A stretch of DNA of 64,000 bases from Microcebus murinus (Eukaryota; Chordata; Mammalia; Primates; Cheirogaleidae). Position 1 is the first letter of the stretch; each line of letters opens with the position of its first letter. Of this stretch, positions 21,431 to 33,609 are shown piece by piece. The stretch is from NCBI RefSeq assembly GCF_040939455.1, contig NC_134104.1, positions 141,954,501 through 142,018,500 of the forward strand, in the 5' to 3' direction. The notes beneath the pieces are model-generated. The model had not been told where the DNA came from and searched no databases. It saw nothing but the letters and a program-made list of their open reading frames with translations. A program made the position numbers and the translations under genes.

Positions 21431-23690
21431 TTTCTCTCAGCTCTTATTTATTTGGGTATGTCACCATTTCTCCCTCATTTTTTGAGGGACAGTTTACTGG
21501 ATATAGAATTGTTGGTTGAAAAGTTTTTCTGTTTGTGGCTTTTTTTTTCTGTTTATTTGTTTTGGCACTTTAACTATGTCATTCCACTGCCTCTGGCCTC
21601 TATGGCTTCTGGTAAGAAATCAAATTTTAATCTATGGGCCATCCCTTGTATGTGATTATGCCACTTCTTTGTTGCTGCTTTCTACAATTTCTCTTTGTTT
21701 TTGCCTTCAATATTTTGATTAGAATGTGTCTCAGTATAAATTTCTTTAGGCTTATCATACTTGGAGTTCCTGGGTTTCTTGGATTTATATACAAGTCTCC
21801 CTTCAAATTTGGAAATTCTATGGCCATTCCCTCATATATTCTTTCTGCACCTTTCTCCCTCTCTCTTCTCCTTCTGAATTTTCCATTAGGCATGTGTTAG
21901 TCCACTTGACAGTTTCCTGCAGGACACTTAGGTTTTATTCACTTTCTTCATTTCTTTTTTCTTTTTGCTCTTCAGACTAAATCATTTCAATTGTCCTGTC
22001 TTTGAGATCATGATTCTTTCTTCTGACTGCTCAAATCTACTTATTTAAAATCTCTCATTTTAGTTATGATAATTTTCAGCTTCAGTATTTCTCTTTGGTT
22101 ACTTTTAATAATTTTTATCTCCTATTGGCATTCTCATTTTTTGGACACACTTTTTTTTTTTTTTTTTTAATTTCCTTTGGTTTTTGTCCACAACCATTTC
22201 CATTTAGTTCTTTGAATGTCTTGGCAGTGGATTTAAATTCTACTAAGTGAAGTATCTCAAGAACAGAAAAACAAGCACCACATGTACTCACCAGCAAATT
22301 GGTATTAATGGATCAACACCTCAGTGGACATATAGAAATAACATTTATCGGGTGTAGGGCAAGTGGGAGGGGGAGGAGGGGATGGGTATATGCAAACATA
22401 ATGAGTGAGATATGCATTGGATGGTCACACTTGAGGCTCTGATTCAAGGAAGGAGGGGGGGCTTGGGCAATATACATAACCTTAACACTTGTACCCCCAT
22501 AATACACTAAAATAAAAAAATAAAAAATTCATATAAAAAAAATAAAGTCTTTATCTATTAAGCCCAATGTCTGGGGTTCCTCAAGAGCAGTTTCTGTAAA
22601 TTAATTTTGTTCCTTTGAATGGCTCATATTTCCTGTTTTCTTGTATACCTTGTGATTTTTTTTGTTTAAACCGGATGTTTGAATATTGTAATTTGATAAC
22701 TCTGAAAACCAGCTTCCTCTTTTCCAGGATTTGTTCTTTTTGGATTGTTAATACCTATAATGATCCATTTGTTTATTGACATTTCCAAACTATTTTTACA
22801 AAGACTGTTACCCCTTTTCAGTTTGCGATCCCCGATGCCTCTTTTACTTTATCTTGTGTTTGGAAGGAGTCTTAACAGAGATTTCCTTGAAAATGATGGG
22901 ACAAACAAACAAATGAAAACACCTCTCCCAGTCTTTGCATATTGGTTCAGTGCCAGAACACTCCTTCAACATTTATCCAGGCTTGCACTGAGCCTAGGTA
23001 TCAATAAAGGTGAAATCTTAGGGGTTTCAGGTCTTTCCTTTTCATGAGGTTTTGCTCTGGATATGTCTGTGGTTTTCTAAATTCCTTAGTATAGTTGGGT
23101 GCTCTTGGGTGCTCTGCCTTTTCAAGTAAACTCTTCCTGGCTTTTCTTTCCATGTTTTAGATACTCTACTGTAAGTTTCAAGCATACCTTTTGCCACAGG
23201 CCACTGCTGGCTATTCATTAGCCTCGCAGTGTTTTCAAGCAATGTCCAACATTTTTCCTTTATAAGCAAGTTCCATGTTAGGCAAAATAGAGATGAACAC
23301 CTTTGTTCAGGCCTTTAGTTATCTCCCAGGTGAGTTGAAACAGACGTATGAGATAATTTGTGAGTGAATGATGCTCTGCTGTCTCTGGAACCAGGGACTA
23401 GGGGCCCCCACTAGGAGTGGGGGCTATAGTATGCAAGACTGCTGAGCTGGAGAGGGAGTGGAACAAAAGCAAGTAAAAGTGCCACAAAGATCTCCTACCA
23501 TTTAACAATTGCCTTTTACTTGATTTAGCATTTGCTTGATTGCTGTAAACCTTTGATTATTTTCTGGAGTTCTAGCAAAGTGGGTTCTGACAGTTTCTGC
23601 TTGATTCCCAAAGCTTTAGTGGAGGGATGAAAGCTTAGAGCTACCTACTCCGACTCTTTGTTGATGTGACTGTGAGAGCAGTGGGGTTTT
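21431..23690 (-). mobile_element. HAL1-like or L1M element: ORF1 remnant and 5' region
   Basis: In the minus direction, 21627-21893 is still open and resembles the C-terminal part of L1-type ORF1p, with an 'LRHILIKILKAK' core followed by 'TYKGWPI'. L1 ORF1p is an RNA-binding protein of the retrotransposition complex. To the left, the complement of 'ccagtaaactgtccctcaaa' follows ORF1 directly. To the right, to about 23690, the sequence resembles an L1 5' region. I see no ORF2, which favours HAL1 ('half-L1'). A younger L1 3' end is inserted at 22241-22524. Frames outside the ORF1 patch are broken. Confidence 0.6.
22241..22524 (+). mobile_element. Strepsirrhine L1 3' end
   Basis: Starts 'tactaagtgaagtatctcaa' (ORF2 end) and continues through 'gcaccacatgtactcacc' and 'gggagggggaggaggggatg' to 'cttgtacccccataatacac' and an A-rich tail. 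A short duplication, aaattc, lies at 22235-22240 and 22525-22530. Confidence 0.88.
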
Positions 23691-23789
23691 CCCATAGTTT
23701 TTCAAATTATTGCCAATCTATGGGGTGAAAAATATTATCTCATTGTTTTTATTTTTATTTTCCTAATAACTTGTGAGCTGTGTTTCTCT

Positions 23790-24110
23790 TTTCAAGTTTT
23801 ACAGACACTTTGCCAATAATTTAAGTTCTTTGTTTTTTATTAGTTTATAGAATTTCATCATATAGTCTTCATATGAATTCTTTGTTATATATTCTCTAAT
23901 TATTTTCTCTTTCCTGACAACTTTATTTTAATACTGTTTATGGGGCCTATGCTCAAAAAATTTTTTTTATATAATTGAACTTAAAAAAATATTTTCTCCT
24001 ATGGCATTAGGATTTTATGCCTTACTTAATAAGGTCTTTCCTATAAATATTTTCTATAATAAATCTAATTTCTTAGATTTAATTTCTTTGTTTTATTAGC
24101 TTATTAAAAT
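23790..24110 (-). mobile_element. Old L1 fragment
   Basis: Complement of an ORF2 region: 'agttctttgttttttattag', 'attctctaattattttctct' and 'attttatgccttacttaata'. Diverged, with uncertain edges. Confidence 0.5.
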
Positions 24111-25689
24111 ATTGTTTAAAAAATAAAATATGTATTAAAATGCTTAATTACATAAATGTTATTTAGTTAAATTTTTGATCCCCTATGTCATGCTCTTGAT
24201 TTTCTTCAAATGTCTTTTTCATTTTGATTTTTTTTCCAAGTGTTTCTCATTTTGTTTCAAATTTCTTCCTGAGATTCCACTTTTCTGTGCATACTATAGC
24301 CTGCTTCCACTAATCATGGAATGGTATGGGACAAACTTACCTGTGTGATTCAACAGTGGCTGGTGTTTGGAGAAAGAATGTTTTCCTGGATGTCACCCTC
24401 CTTGACACTTCTTGGCCTCTTTCACACAAATGTTCACATTACAGCCCCCAAATTTCTGTGACCAAACTACAAACTTCATACCTGGTATGAATTTAGTTTC
24501 ACCAATAATCAGCATGATAGTTCCTAATACATCCTCCCACTTTTTGTGTCTTTTACCTTTGATATAGAGAACCCCTAGAAATGTTCTTTCTTTTTGTAGT
24601 CGTCCTTCCTTTTATGTTCTTTGATCTGTGGTCTTCTCTGTGAAGTTGATTCTTTCTGCATTTTACTCTCATGGATTCTTCAGTAAGTTTGATTCACTAA
24701 GGAGAGTCCTTCTTGTCTACTGCTAATGTTATAATTTTGTTTCCTCTAATACAATTTTTTTATGTCTTCTCAAGGGAAGAAAAAGATACAGCGCTTGTTC
24801 TCAGGCTAATATCCTGATCTAATTTCCCATGTATATTTTTATTCTTACAACACATTTTTATAATAGGATTTGAGGCTCCAGGAAAGATCACATTTAGTAA
24901 AATAAAATAAAAATACTTGGGGGAATGGGAAGATATGAATGAGTAAAAATGGAAAGAAAACAGCAAGAAATTTGTGTGGTACCCGTAGGAAGTCATATCC
25001 TTGGCAGACTTGGGGCTCAGTCCTAATAACAGATAGGAAAGCAAAGGGTATTCTGGAAAACTAACCTTTGACTTGCACAGAAATAAGTTTTCTGGGGTTG
25101 GTTTTATGCAGTCATTAGAACCTAATGAGTAGAAAAGTGCTTAGCTAGAGTTTCCAGAAAATTATAAATCTTCTTATGGTCAGAATTTTATTCTACCAAA
25201 ATGGAATTATTGGCAGCTGGGAATCTCAGAAAGGACTTTGTGTGTTCATGAAAACTTCCCTTTCAATTGGGAATGTCCAGCAAGTTTTCCACGTTGGTAT
25301 GTTTTTATATTTTTATTCCTACAACTGACCCACAATGAGAGTAGCTAAACCATTTGACATATATCTTCTCTTCTTTGTGATAGGTGAGCTGAAAATATGG
25401 ACCTTTTCCCCCATTACCCAGAAAAATCAATCACATGTTTGGAAATATAAGATATAAATAAACTGGTAGTTAAGAGTTGGACTCTTTCTAGAAAAAAATG
25501 AAAAACACTTGGTGTTGTAGAGGTAAGTTTCAACCTTGTAGATATTCATTGTAGTTACTTGGGGTGGGTGCAGGCACTTTTATGTCTTCTATCTTAGTTC
25601 TGAATTACTCCCTGGCATTGACAGCATGTTTATACTCTTATTTTGTGTTGATGGATTTGTAACTACATTCTCTGGCTAACTTTTGTCTC
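24111..25689. other. Unassigned sequence
   Basis: No gene or confident repeat recognised. The 94-codon minus-strand frame at 24760-25044 has no domain. Confidence 0.4.
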
Positions 25690-25800
25690 CACATTAGATT
25701 ATACATTCTGTGAGAGAAGGACAGGTGCCAATGTTTCCTTCAAGTACCCTGGACAAGACTATAATAACACCAGTATTGAGGAAGTGATTAATAAATAACG
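25690..25800 (+). mobile_element. L2 3' end
   Basis: 'cacattagattatacattct', 'gagagaaggacaggtgcc' and 'gattaataaata' fit the decayed terminal part of L2. Confidence 0.5.
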
Positions 25801-26745
25801 CTACATTTTCTTGACAGTAAATGAACAGTTGAGTATGTCATTTTCTGTGAGCATTATGGGGAGGTTCTCCAGCTGCCTAGATTTGCCCTAGGCTTTTGAC
25901 TTGACCTCTTATAAAAGCAGGCAAACTTGTTTGGGCAGAGCTCCAGAGGGCTGGGTGACAGAGAGGGAATAAGAAAAAATGTCCATTATGAATCTCTGGT
26001 TCACAGTATCCTCTGAGTAAGGAAGAATAAAATGAAACCATCAGGTAAGGAATTAAAGGACCCTTTGATCAGGAATTATAGATTCTAATTATAGGCCTTT
26101 AGTTATCCCCTGAATAACCCCTGAAAATTCAATTATTCTTTTATTTATTCATCTATAAAAGGGAGTGAAAGGAGATGCTAATGTTTCCTTCAATAGTGTT
26201 ATAAAGAGTTAAGGGGAAAATTAGAGATGAAGTGAAACTTTTGAAATGGGAAGTAATTCAGATATAATTCTTGACATATATTGATATTCATGTTCATTTA
26301 ACATTAGCTTATCCTGTTGAAATCTTGGTGTACTTTCAGGCATGGCTCGATGTTTCCAGGACTCAGTAGCTTTATGATTTATTATTTTTTTCAGGCCTAA
26401 TCCACATCATATTCCTGAGTTACTTCTGAGCAAATGTCTTTTCTGTTCTGTGCTTCAATAAATCCCACCACAGAATTGAGTTTACAAGAGAAACTGCTTG
26501 AAAGAAGAAATGAGTTTAAAACTTGAATTAAGTTTCCTAGGGTAAAAACAAGATTTTTCCTCCCTAAAGAACCTTGTTGGGCATGGGCCCACTCTTAAGG
26601 AAGAGTGGCCCTTTCAGTGCCAACACTTAAGAGCAGATGAATCACTCCTTGACCTTCTTGGAGCAGAATTGCTTGCTCCTTCTTCCATATCCACCCAGAA
26701 TTTTGTACAAATTTTATTGTTGCCTTCCTGAGATTCAGAGATGTA
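25801..26745. other. Unassigned sequence
   Basis: No gene or named repeat recognised. Confidence 0.4.
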
Positions 26746-26953
26746 GCAAAAAGAATATGGGCTTTGAAAATAGAGAGACATGGTTTCAAATACTGTCTCT
26801 GCCACCAGTTAATCATACAACTTAAAACAAGTTGTTTTCTAGGCTTTATCAGTAGAATAGGGTTATCTCTTAGGCTTGGTGTGAGAGTTAAATGTGCTAC
26901 TGAATGTAAATTCCACAATGAAGAGTCTGGCATCTGGTAGGCACACAGTCAAC
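26746..26953 (-). mobile_element. MIR SINE
   Basis: The complement of MIR is clear: 'gagacatggtttcaaatact', 'gtctctgccaccagttaatc', 'gtgtgagagttaaatgtgct' and 'gtctggcatctggtaggc'. It explains the overlapping 112- and 63-codon minus frames here. Confidence 0.85.
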
Positions 26954-27282
26954 AGCAGGGTAGCATTTCTGTGGTAGGGGGAGAGGGAAGTTTTGCCACA
27001 ACCTCCATCTACTTAGCCTGGAAGGTATGAACAAAAATAGATATCCTGTTGCTGCACTGGCCACAATAAACACATGGACTGGCACAGCTTCACCCAGCAA
27101 TCTTTGAAATATGTAAACTGGAGGAAAAAGAGAAAGAAGAGTACAAGAATACCCGAAGCTTAATATGGTTTGGCAACGCTGCTAGTAACATTTTCACCTC
27201 ATGAACAATGCAAAGAAAAAAGTAGATAGGTGGGACAAATCCTGATCAATCTTGCCTATTTTTTCAATTAAGAAATAGGTTA

Positions 27283-27932
27283 CACTGTTGGTGGGACTAC
27301 AAACTAGTGCAACCTCTGTGGAAAGTAACATGGAGATACCCTAAAGAGATACAAGTAGATCTACCATTTGATCCAGCAATTCCATTACTGGGCATCTACC
27401 CAAAAGACCAAAGACACTCTATAAAAAAGACATCTGCACTCGAATGTTTATAGCAGCACAATTCACAATTGCAAAGATGTGGAAACAACCACAGTGCCCA
27501 TCAATACATGAGTGGATTGATAAAATGTGGTATATGTATACCATGGAGTACTATTCAGCTATAAGAAACAATGGTGATATAGTACCTCTTATATTTTCCT
27601 GGATAGAGCTAGAACCCATTCTACTAAGTGAAGTATCCCAAGAATGGAAAAATAAGCACCACATGTACTCATCAGCAAATTGGTTTCATTGATCAACACC
27701 TAAGTATATAGGAATAACATTTATCGGGCATTGGGCAGATGGGAGGGGGAGGAGGGGATGGGTATATACATACATAATGAGTACAATGGGCACCGTCTGG
27801 GGGATGCACACGATTAAAGAGCTCTGACTCCGGTGGGGTGAGGCAGGGGGGAAGGCAACACACATAACCTAAACATTTGTACCCCCATAATATGCTGAAA
27901 TAAAAAAAAAACTATATAAGAAAGAAGAAAAA
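27283..27932 (+). mobile_element. Young strepsirrhine L1, 5' truncated, with 13-bp TSD
   Basis: Covers the ORF2 3' end and the complete 3' UTR. A frame at 27444-27692 still encodes the ORF2p C-terminus (contains 'WIDKMWYMYTMEYYSAI'). The 3' UTR has 'gggagggggaggaggggatg', 'gaggcaggggggaagg' and 'catttgtacccccataatat', then a mixed A-rich tail. The perfect 13-bp TSD aagaaataggtta lies at 27270-27282 and 27933-27945. This is the best preserved young L1 in the window; it cannot retrotranspose because most of ORF2 and all of ORF1 are missing. Confidence 0.95.
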
Positions 27933-28059
27933 AAGAAATAGGTTAGAGTCAGAGGAATGTCAAAGAGACCAATTATTAATATCCTACCTCTCAAAGCCTT
28001 AGCAGTTATATGAAAAAAGGACTATAAAAATATGAGAATGGAAGACACTAAATCACTGT

Positions 28060-28700
28060 TTTTCTGTAGATATGACTGTTATTTTAAGCAACATAGATGA
28101 AACTGGAGGTCACTAGAACTCATGAGAATTGTCTGAAAAACTATTAGAAATAAAACGAGAGTTCAGAAAAATCCTCAATTGCAAAATTTATATAAAAATC
28201 ATGTTCGTTTATATGCCAATTATAAACAGAAACTTAATTAAGAAAACATCCCATTTATAATACCAAGAAAAAACATTTTAAAAAACCTAGGAAAAAGTTA
28301 TATTCAGGATTTATGTAAAGGAAAGTTTAGAAGTCTTCTGAGGGTTATAAAAAAAAGACCTTGAAAAATAATTATAACTTATTCTTAGGTAGAAAGCCTC
28401 AATACTATAAAAATGCTACCTTCCAAAATTATTTTATGAAGTCTATAATATCCAAATTAGAATACCAATGAGATGTTTTGAGGGAAACTTTATGAAATAT
28501 TTTCTGAGGAATACATGTACAAAATTGTTGTGATGACGCTGAAAAATAAGAAAAAAATAGATTCAGCGGAAGAAAATCTAAAATTTAGAAAATATTCATC
28601 TATAAATATATGAATATGTTATATATGTTAAGATGGAATTTTATTCAGTAGGAATAGATGAGTTAATTGAAAAACCATGTTGTGAAAATTAAATTGACAT
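28060..28700 (+). mobile_element. Old L1M ORF2 fragment
   Basis: 'actattagaaataaaacgag', 'tatatgccaattataaacag' and 'atcccatttataataccaag' follow the order of the central ORF2 region of L1M. Strongly diverged. Confidence 0.6.
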
Positions 28701-29029
28701 TTGTGAAAAGCATGTACTAGGATAGCTAGGATAGCTATGGCCAATTTATTCTCAAAGTGAATTTGAAATTTATTCATTGTGTAAATGTGAAAATTAAAAC
28801 ATTAGAGATATTACAAGAAAATATGGAAGACAAAATGACACTTAAGAAAATATTGATAAAATAGCAACTTAAAAATTAAAAACTAGAGTGTGACAAAAGC
28901 ATGGTAGTATGAAAAATCAAAATAAACTGTATGAAATATTTCTAACATGCACAGTGGTCTTATAAAATTATTAATAAATAAATATTGCATTCATAAGATG
29001 GGTGATTATTTTATAGAAAATAAGAAAAT

Positions 29030-29848
29030 AATATACCTAGAAATAAACTTAAAGAAGTGAAATCTGTATACAAGGAAAACTACAAAACATGGTGAAAGAA
29101 ATTGAAGAAGATACAAACAAATGGAAGGACATCCTATACTCATGAACTGAAAGGATTAATATTGTTAAAATGACCATAATACCCAAAGCAATCTATAGAT
29201 CTAATGAAATGCATATCAAAATACCAATGTCAGGTTGTTTTTTTTTTTTACAGAAATAAAAGAAAATCCTAAAATTTATGTGGGACCTAGAGGGCACAAA
29301 TAGCCAAAGCCTTCTTGAGCAAAAAGAACAAGGCTGGAGGCACCATACTACCTGACTTCAAAATATATTATAAGGCCATAGTAACCAAAACAACAAGATA
29401 TTGGTATGAAAACAGACACATAGACCAATGGAACAGAACAGAGAACTCAGAAATAAATCCACATTTACAGCCTACTTATTTTTGACAAAGATGCCAAGAT
29501 CATATATTGGGGAAAGGACGGTCCCTTCAATAAATGGTGCTGAGAAAACTGAATATCCATATGGAGAAGAATAAAACTGGACCCCTATCTTTCACTACAT
29601 ATGAATATCAAATCAAAATGGACTAGAGACCTAAACATAAGTCCTGAAACTACAAAACTACTAGAAGAAAACATTGGATAAACACTTCAGGATATTGGTC
29701 TTGGCAAAAACTGCTTGAGTAATGCATAAAAAGCCCTGGCAATTATAGCAAAACTGACAAATAGGATTATATCAAGTTAAAAAGCTTTTGCATAGCAGAG
29801 AAAACAATTAATATAGTGAAGAGACAGCCTATGGAATTAGAACAAATT
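29030..29848 (+). mobile_element. L1 ORF2 fragment
   Basis: Well conserved ORF2 order: 'atacctagaaataaactta', 'ggaaaactacaaaacatggt', 'caaggctggaggcaccatac', 'acagacacatagaccaatgg', 'atggtgctgagaaaactgaa' and 'gagacagcctatgg'. It stops abruptly at a junction with an oppositely oriented L1 at about 29845-29851. It has neither a 3' UTR nor a tail, so it has been truncated or rearranged. Confidence 0.88.
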
Positions 29849-30227
29849 CTGTTATATTCAAGGATTTTCATAGTTTTACACTTTACATTTAGATCTATGA
29901 CCATTTTGAGTTAGGTTTTGTAAAGGATGTAAGGTATGTGTCTAGATTCATTTTTTTTGCCTGTGGATGTCAAGTTAATTGATTCAGCACCAATTGTTGA
30001 AAAGGCAGTATTTTCTCTTTTGAATTACCTCTGCTCTTTTGTCAAAGATAAATTGACTATATCAGTGTGTCTATTTTCTGGATTTCTATTTTGTTCCACT
30101 AATCTATCTGTCTAATCTTTCTCCAATGCCATACTGTCTTGATTAGTATGGTTTTATAGTATATCTTAAAGCAGGGTAGCATCAGTCCTCTGACTTTGAT
30201 TTTCTCCTTCAATATTGTGTTGCCTAT

Positions 30228-30637
30228 CATATCGATTTGCTAGGGCTGCCATAACAAACTGCCATAGAATGGGCAGCTTAAACAACAAAAATTTATTGTT
30301 TTACAGCTCTGGAGGCTAGCAGTCCAAGATCTGTGTGATGGCAGGGTTGGTTTCCTCTGAGGCCTCTCTTATGGGCTTGTAGATGACCTTCCTCTTGTTG
30401 CCTCTTCACATGGTCTTTTACTTGTGCATACACATTACTGGTAACTCCATGTATGTCTTACTCTTCTTCTTCTTTTTTTTTTATAAGGACACATTAAATT
30501 AGGGCCCACTCTAAGACCTTATTTTAACTTAATTACCTCTTTATAGGCCCTATCTCCAAATATAGTAACATTCCAAGGTACTGGGGGCTATGACTTCAAC
30601 ATATAAATTTGGGGGGAACACAATTCGGTTTATAACA
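30228..30637 (-). mobile_element. MLT1-class solo LTR inserted in L1
   Basis: Reverse-oriented: 'gatttgctagggctgccata' at the left (LTR 3' end) and 'aacacaattcggtttataac' at the right (LTR 5' end). Family phrases in between are 'ttacagctctggaggctagc' and 'gccctatctccaaatatagt'. The flanking 5-mers are cctat (30223-30227) and gctat (30638-30642), a 4/5 match, and the host L1 continues across them. Confidence 0.88.
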
Positions 30638-31197
30638 GCTATTCTGTGTTTTTTGCCTCTCCATGTAAACTTTAGAATTAGTTTGTCCATATCCACAAAA
30701 TACATGCTAATTTTTCTTTTAATTGAGATTGTGTGCAATGTATATGTCAACCAGGGAAGGACTAACATCTTGACAATATTGAGTCTTTATATACGTGAAC
30801 ATGGAAAATCTCTTCATTATTTAGTTCTTTGATTTCTGTCACCACAGTTTTGTAGTTTTTCTCATATAGATCTTTTAGTTTTTTTGGTAGATTTATAACT
30901 ATTCCTTTTTTTGGTGTAAATGTAAATGGTATTAGGTTTCAAATTCAAGTTCTAATTGTTCATTGCTGGAATGTGGGAAAACAATTGACACTTGTATAAC
31001 AACCTTGTGTTAGGGACAAATTGTGACCCTCCTCCCATTTATATACTGAAACTCTAACCCCTCAAAACCTCATAACATGACACTATTTGGAGATAGGGCC
31101 TTTAAAGGGGTGATTAAAAAAGGCTATTAGGGTGGGCCCTAATATGACCGGTATCCTTATAAGCAAAGGATATTTGTACACATTGAAAGACATGAGG

Positions 31198-31618
31198 TGT
31201 GTTAGTCCATTTTGCATTACTATAAAGGAATACCTGGGCAATAGACTGGGCAATTTATGAAGAAAAGAGGTTTATTTGACTTATAGTCTGCTGACTGTAA
31301 AAGAAGCATGGAACCAACATCTGCTTCTGGTGGTTCCAGGGAGCTTCCAATCAAGGTGGAAGGTGAAGGGGAATAGGTGTGTCACATGTCAAGAGAATGA
31401 GCAAGAAGGGGAGGAGGAGGTGCCAGATTCTTTTAAACAATCAGCTTTCATGTGAACTAATAGAGTGAGAGCTCATTCATTTTTGCAGGGAGAGCACCAA
31501 CCCATTAATAAGGCATCTATCCCCATGGCCCGAACACTTCCCACCAGGCCCTATCTCCAACACTGGGGCTCAAATTTCAACATGAGATTTGGAGGGGCCA
31601 TATATCCAAACAACATTA
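31198..31618 (-). repeat. MST 3' LTR
   Basis: Plus reading starts 'tgtgttagtccattttgcat' and includes 'aaagaaaagaggtttatttg', 'catctgcttctggtgg' and 'catgtgaactaatagagtga'. It ends 'gagatttggaggggccatat..atta'. About 421 bp. Confidence 0.9.
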
Positions 31619-33170
31619 TTTTGCTCCTGGCCCCCGAAATATCATGTCCTTCTCACATTGTTTTCCAATAGTCCCCAAAAGTTTCCTTCCAGGCACCACT
31701 CAGAAGTCCAAAGGCCAAAGTCTCATCTGAGACTCAAGACAAATTCCTTACAGCTGTGAACCTGTAAAATCAAAAACAAGCTATTCGCTTCTAAGATACA
31801 ATGGTGATACAGGCGTTGGGTAAACATTTCTACTTTGAAAGGGAGAAATTGGACAAAAGGAACTTGCAATAGGCCCCAGGCAAGTCTTAAACCCAGTAAG
31901 GCAGATATTAAATCTTAAAGCTTCACAATGATCGCCCTTAACTCCATATCCCACATCCTGGTGTCAGGGGTGGGCCCTGAATTCTTGGGCAGTGCTATCC
32001 CCATGGCTTTCCTGAGTATAGCCTGTGTGCCTGCTCTCATGGGTTGAAATCTGGTGCCTGCAGCTTTTCTAGGCTAAGTGTGAACCACTCTGGCGGTTCC
32101 AGCATTCTGGGATCTGGAGGCTGGTGATCCCTTTGCCATAACTCCACTAGGCAGTGCTCTGGTGGGGGTTCTGCATGGGGGCTCCAACTCCACATTTCCT
32201 CCTGGCACTGCCCTAGTAGAAGCTCTCTGTGGGGGCTCCACCCTGTGGCAGACTTCTGCTTGGAAATGCAGGCTTTCTGATAATCTATGTGTTAGCTGTC
32301 AAGCCTCCACAACTATTGCATTCTGCCTACCTGCAAACTTAACACCATGTGGGCACCACCAAGACTTATGTCCTGTGCCCTCTGTAGCAGCTGGCCAAGC
32401 TGTACTTAGGGCCTTTTGAGCCCTAAGCACCTAGAGCTGGAGCAGCTGGAATGCAGGGAACAGTATTCCAAGGTGGCGTAGGGCAGTGGAGCCCCAGGCC
32501 TGGCTTCTGAAAACATTCTGTCCTCCTGTGACTCTGGGCCTGTGATGGGAGGCATAGCTTGAAAAATTTCTTTTTCCCATTGTCTTGAATATGAGCACCT
32601 GACTCCCTTTTAGTCATGCTAAGCTTTCTAGCAAGTGGTTGCTCCACAGCCCACTTGGATTCCTCCATGCTCTCTCCTTCTCTACCAGTTGGCCAAGCTG
32701 CAAATTTTCTAAATTTTTATGCTTTGCTTCTCTTTTAATTGTAAGTTCCAACTTGAAATCACTCCTTTAATCTGTATCTGACCATGGGCTGTTAGCAGCA
32801 GCCATGCCATCTTTTGAATGCTTTGCTGCTTAGAGATTTCTTCCACCAGATATTCTAGGCCATCACTCTTAATTTTGGCCTTCCACAAAGACCTAGGACA
32901 TGAATACAATGCAGCCAATGTTCTTTGCTATGTGTAACAAAGGTGACCGTTGCTCCAGTTCCCAATAAAGTCCTCATGTCCAGCTGAGACCTTGTCAGCC
33001 CCACCTTCACTGTCATATTTCTATGAGCATTTTGGTCACAGCCATTTTTAACAAGTCTCTAAGAAGTTTCAAACTTTCCCTCATATTTATGTCTTCTGAG
33101 CCCTCCAAAATCTGCCTGTTACCCAGTTTCAAAGCTGCATCCACCTTTTCAGGCAACGTTATAGCAATGC

Positions 33171-33188
33171 CCCACTCTCAGCACCAAC
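33171..33188 (-). promoter_or_regulatory. Candidate primer-binding site of the MST provirus
   Basis: On the minus strand, a few bases inside the 5' LTR, the sequence is gttggtgctgagagtggg. It resembles the 'tggt.tcagaagtggg' primer-binding site of ERVL-related elements, which is complementary to a tRNA-Leu 3' end. Position fits; identity is inferred. Confidence 0.5.
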
Positions 33189-33192
33189 CTTC

Positions 33193-33609
33193 TGTGTTAG
33201 TCTGTTTTACGTTGCTATAAAGGAATACCCGAGACTGGGTTATTTATAAAGAAAAGAGTCTTACTTGGCTCACATTTCTGCAGACTGTACAAGCATGTTG
33301 CCAGCATCTGCTTCTGGTGAGGGCTTCAGGGAACTTCCAATGGAGGCGGAAGGTGAAGGCAGAGCAGGTGTGTTATATGGTGAGAAAGGGAGCGAGAGAG
33401 AGAGGAGGAGGCGCCAGGCTCTTTTAAACAACCAGCTCTCATGTGAACTAATATAGCAAGAACTCACTCGTTATTATGGGGAGAGCACCAAGCCATCCAT
33501 GAGGGATCTAGCCCCATGAACCAAACACCTTCCACTAGGTCCCACCTCCAACAATGCGGATCAGCTTTTAACAGGAGATTTGGAGGGGTCATACAACCAA
33601 ACCGTATCA
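33193..33609 (-). repeat. MST 5' LTR
   Basis: Plus reading starts 'tgtgttagtctgttttacgt' and ends 'ccaaaccgtatca'. It aligns along its full length of about 417 bp with the other LTR. Scattered differences between the two LTRs show that the insertion is old. Confidence 0.92.

Larger units (their letters stand above)
31198..33609 (-). mobile_element. MST (ERVL-MaLR) provirus, LTR-internal-LTR
   Basis: A complete MaLR-type element in reverse orientation: 3' LTR 31198-31618, internal region 31619-33192 (about 1.6 kb, usual for MaLR) and 5' LTR 33193-33609. MaLR elements are non-autonomous relatives of ERVL; the internal region lacks intact gag or pol, and the open frames across it are unrelated to retroviral proteins. 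It sits inside the plus-strand MLT1 LTR. Flanks tgagg and gcagg (3/5) are a plausible decayed 5-bp TSD. Not capable of expression or movement as it stands. Confidence 0.9.

Noticed and set aside
21627..21893. Host gene on the minus strand
   Set aside because: The translation resembles retrotransposon ORF1p and is surrounded by L1/HAL1-type sequence.
27444..27692. Open frame with a convincing protein-like translation
   Set aside because: It is the L1 ORF2 C-terminus inside a 5'-truncated retrotransposon, not a host gene.
29030..30227. Twin priming as the cause of the plus/minus L1 junction
   Set aside because: The two parts appear to overlap in ORF2 coordinates and differ in divergence, so two copies fit better than one inverted insertion.
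32162..32419. Open frame in a GC-richer stretch that could look like an exon
   Set aside because: It lies antisense inside the internal region of the MST provirus and has no splice or domain support.
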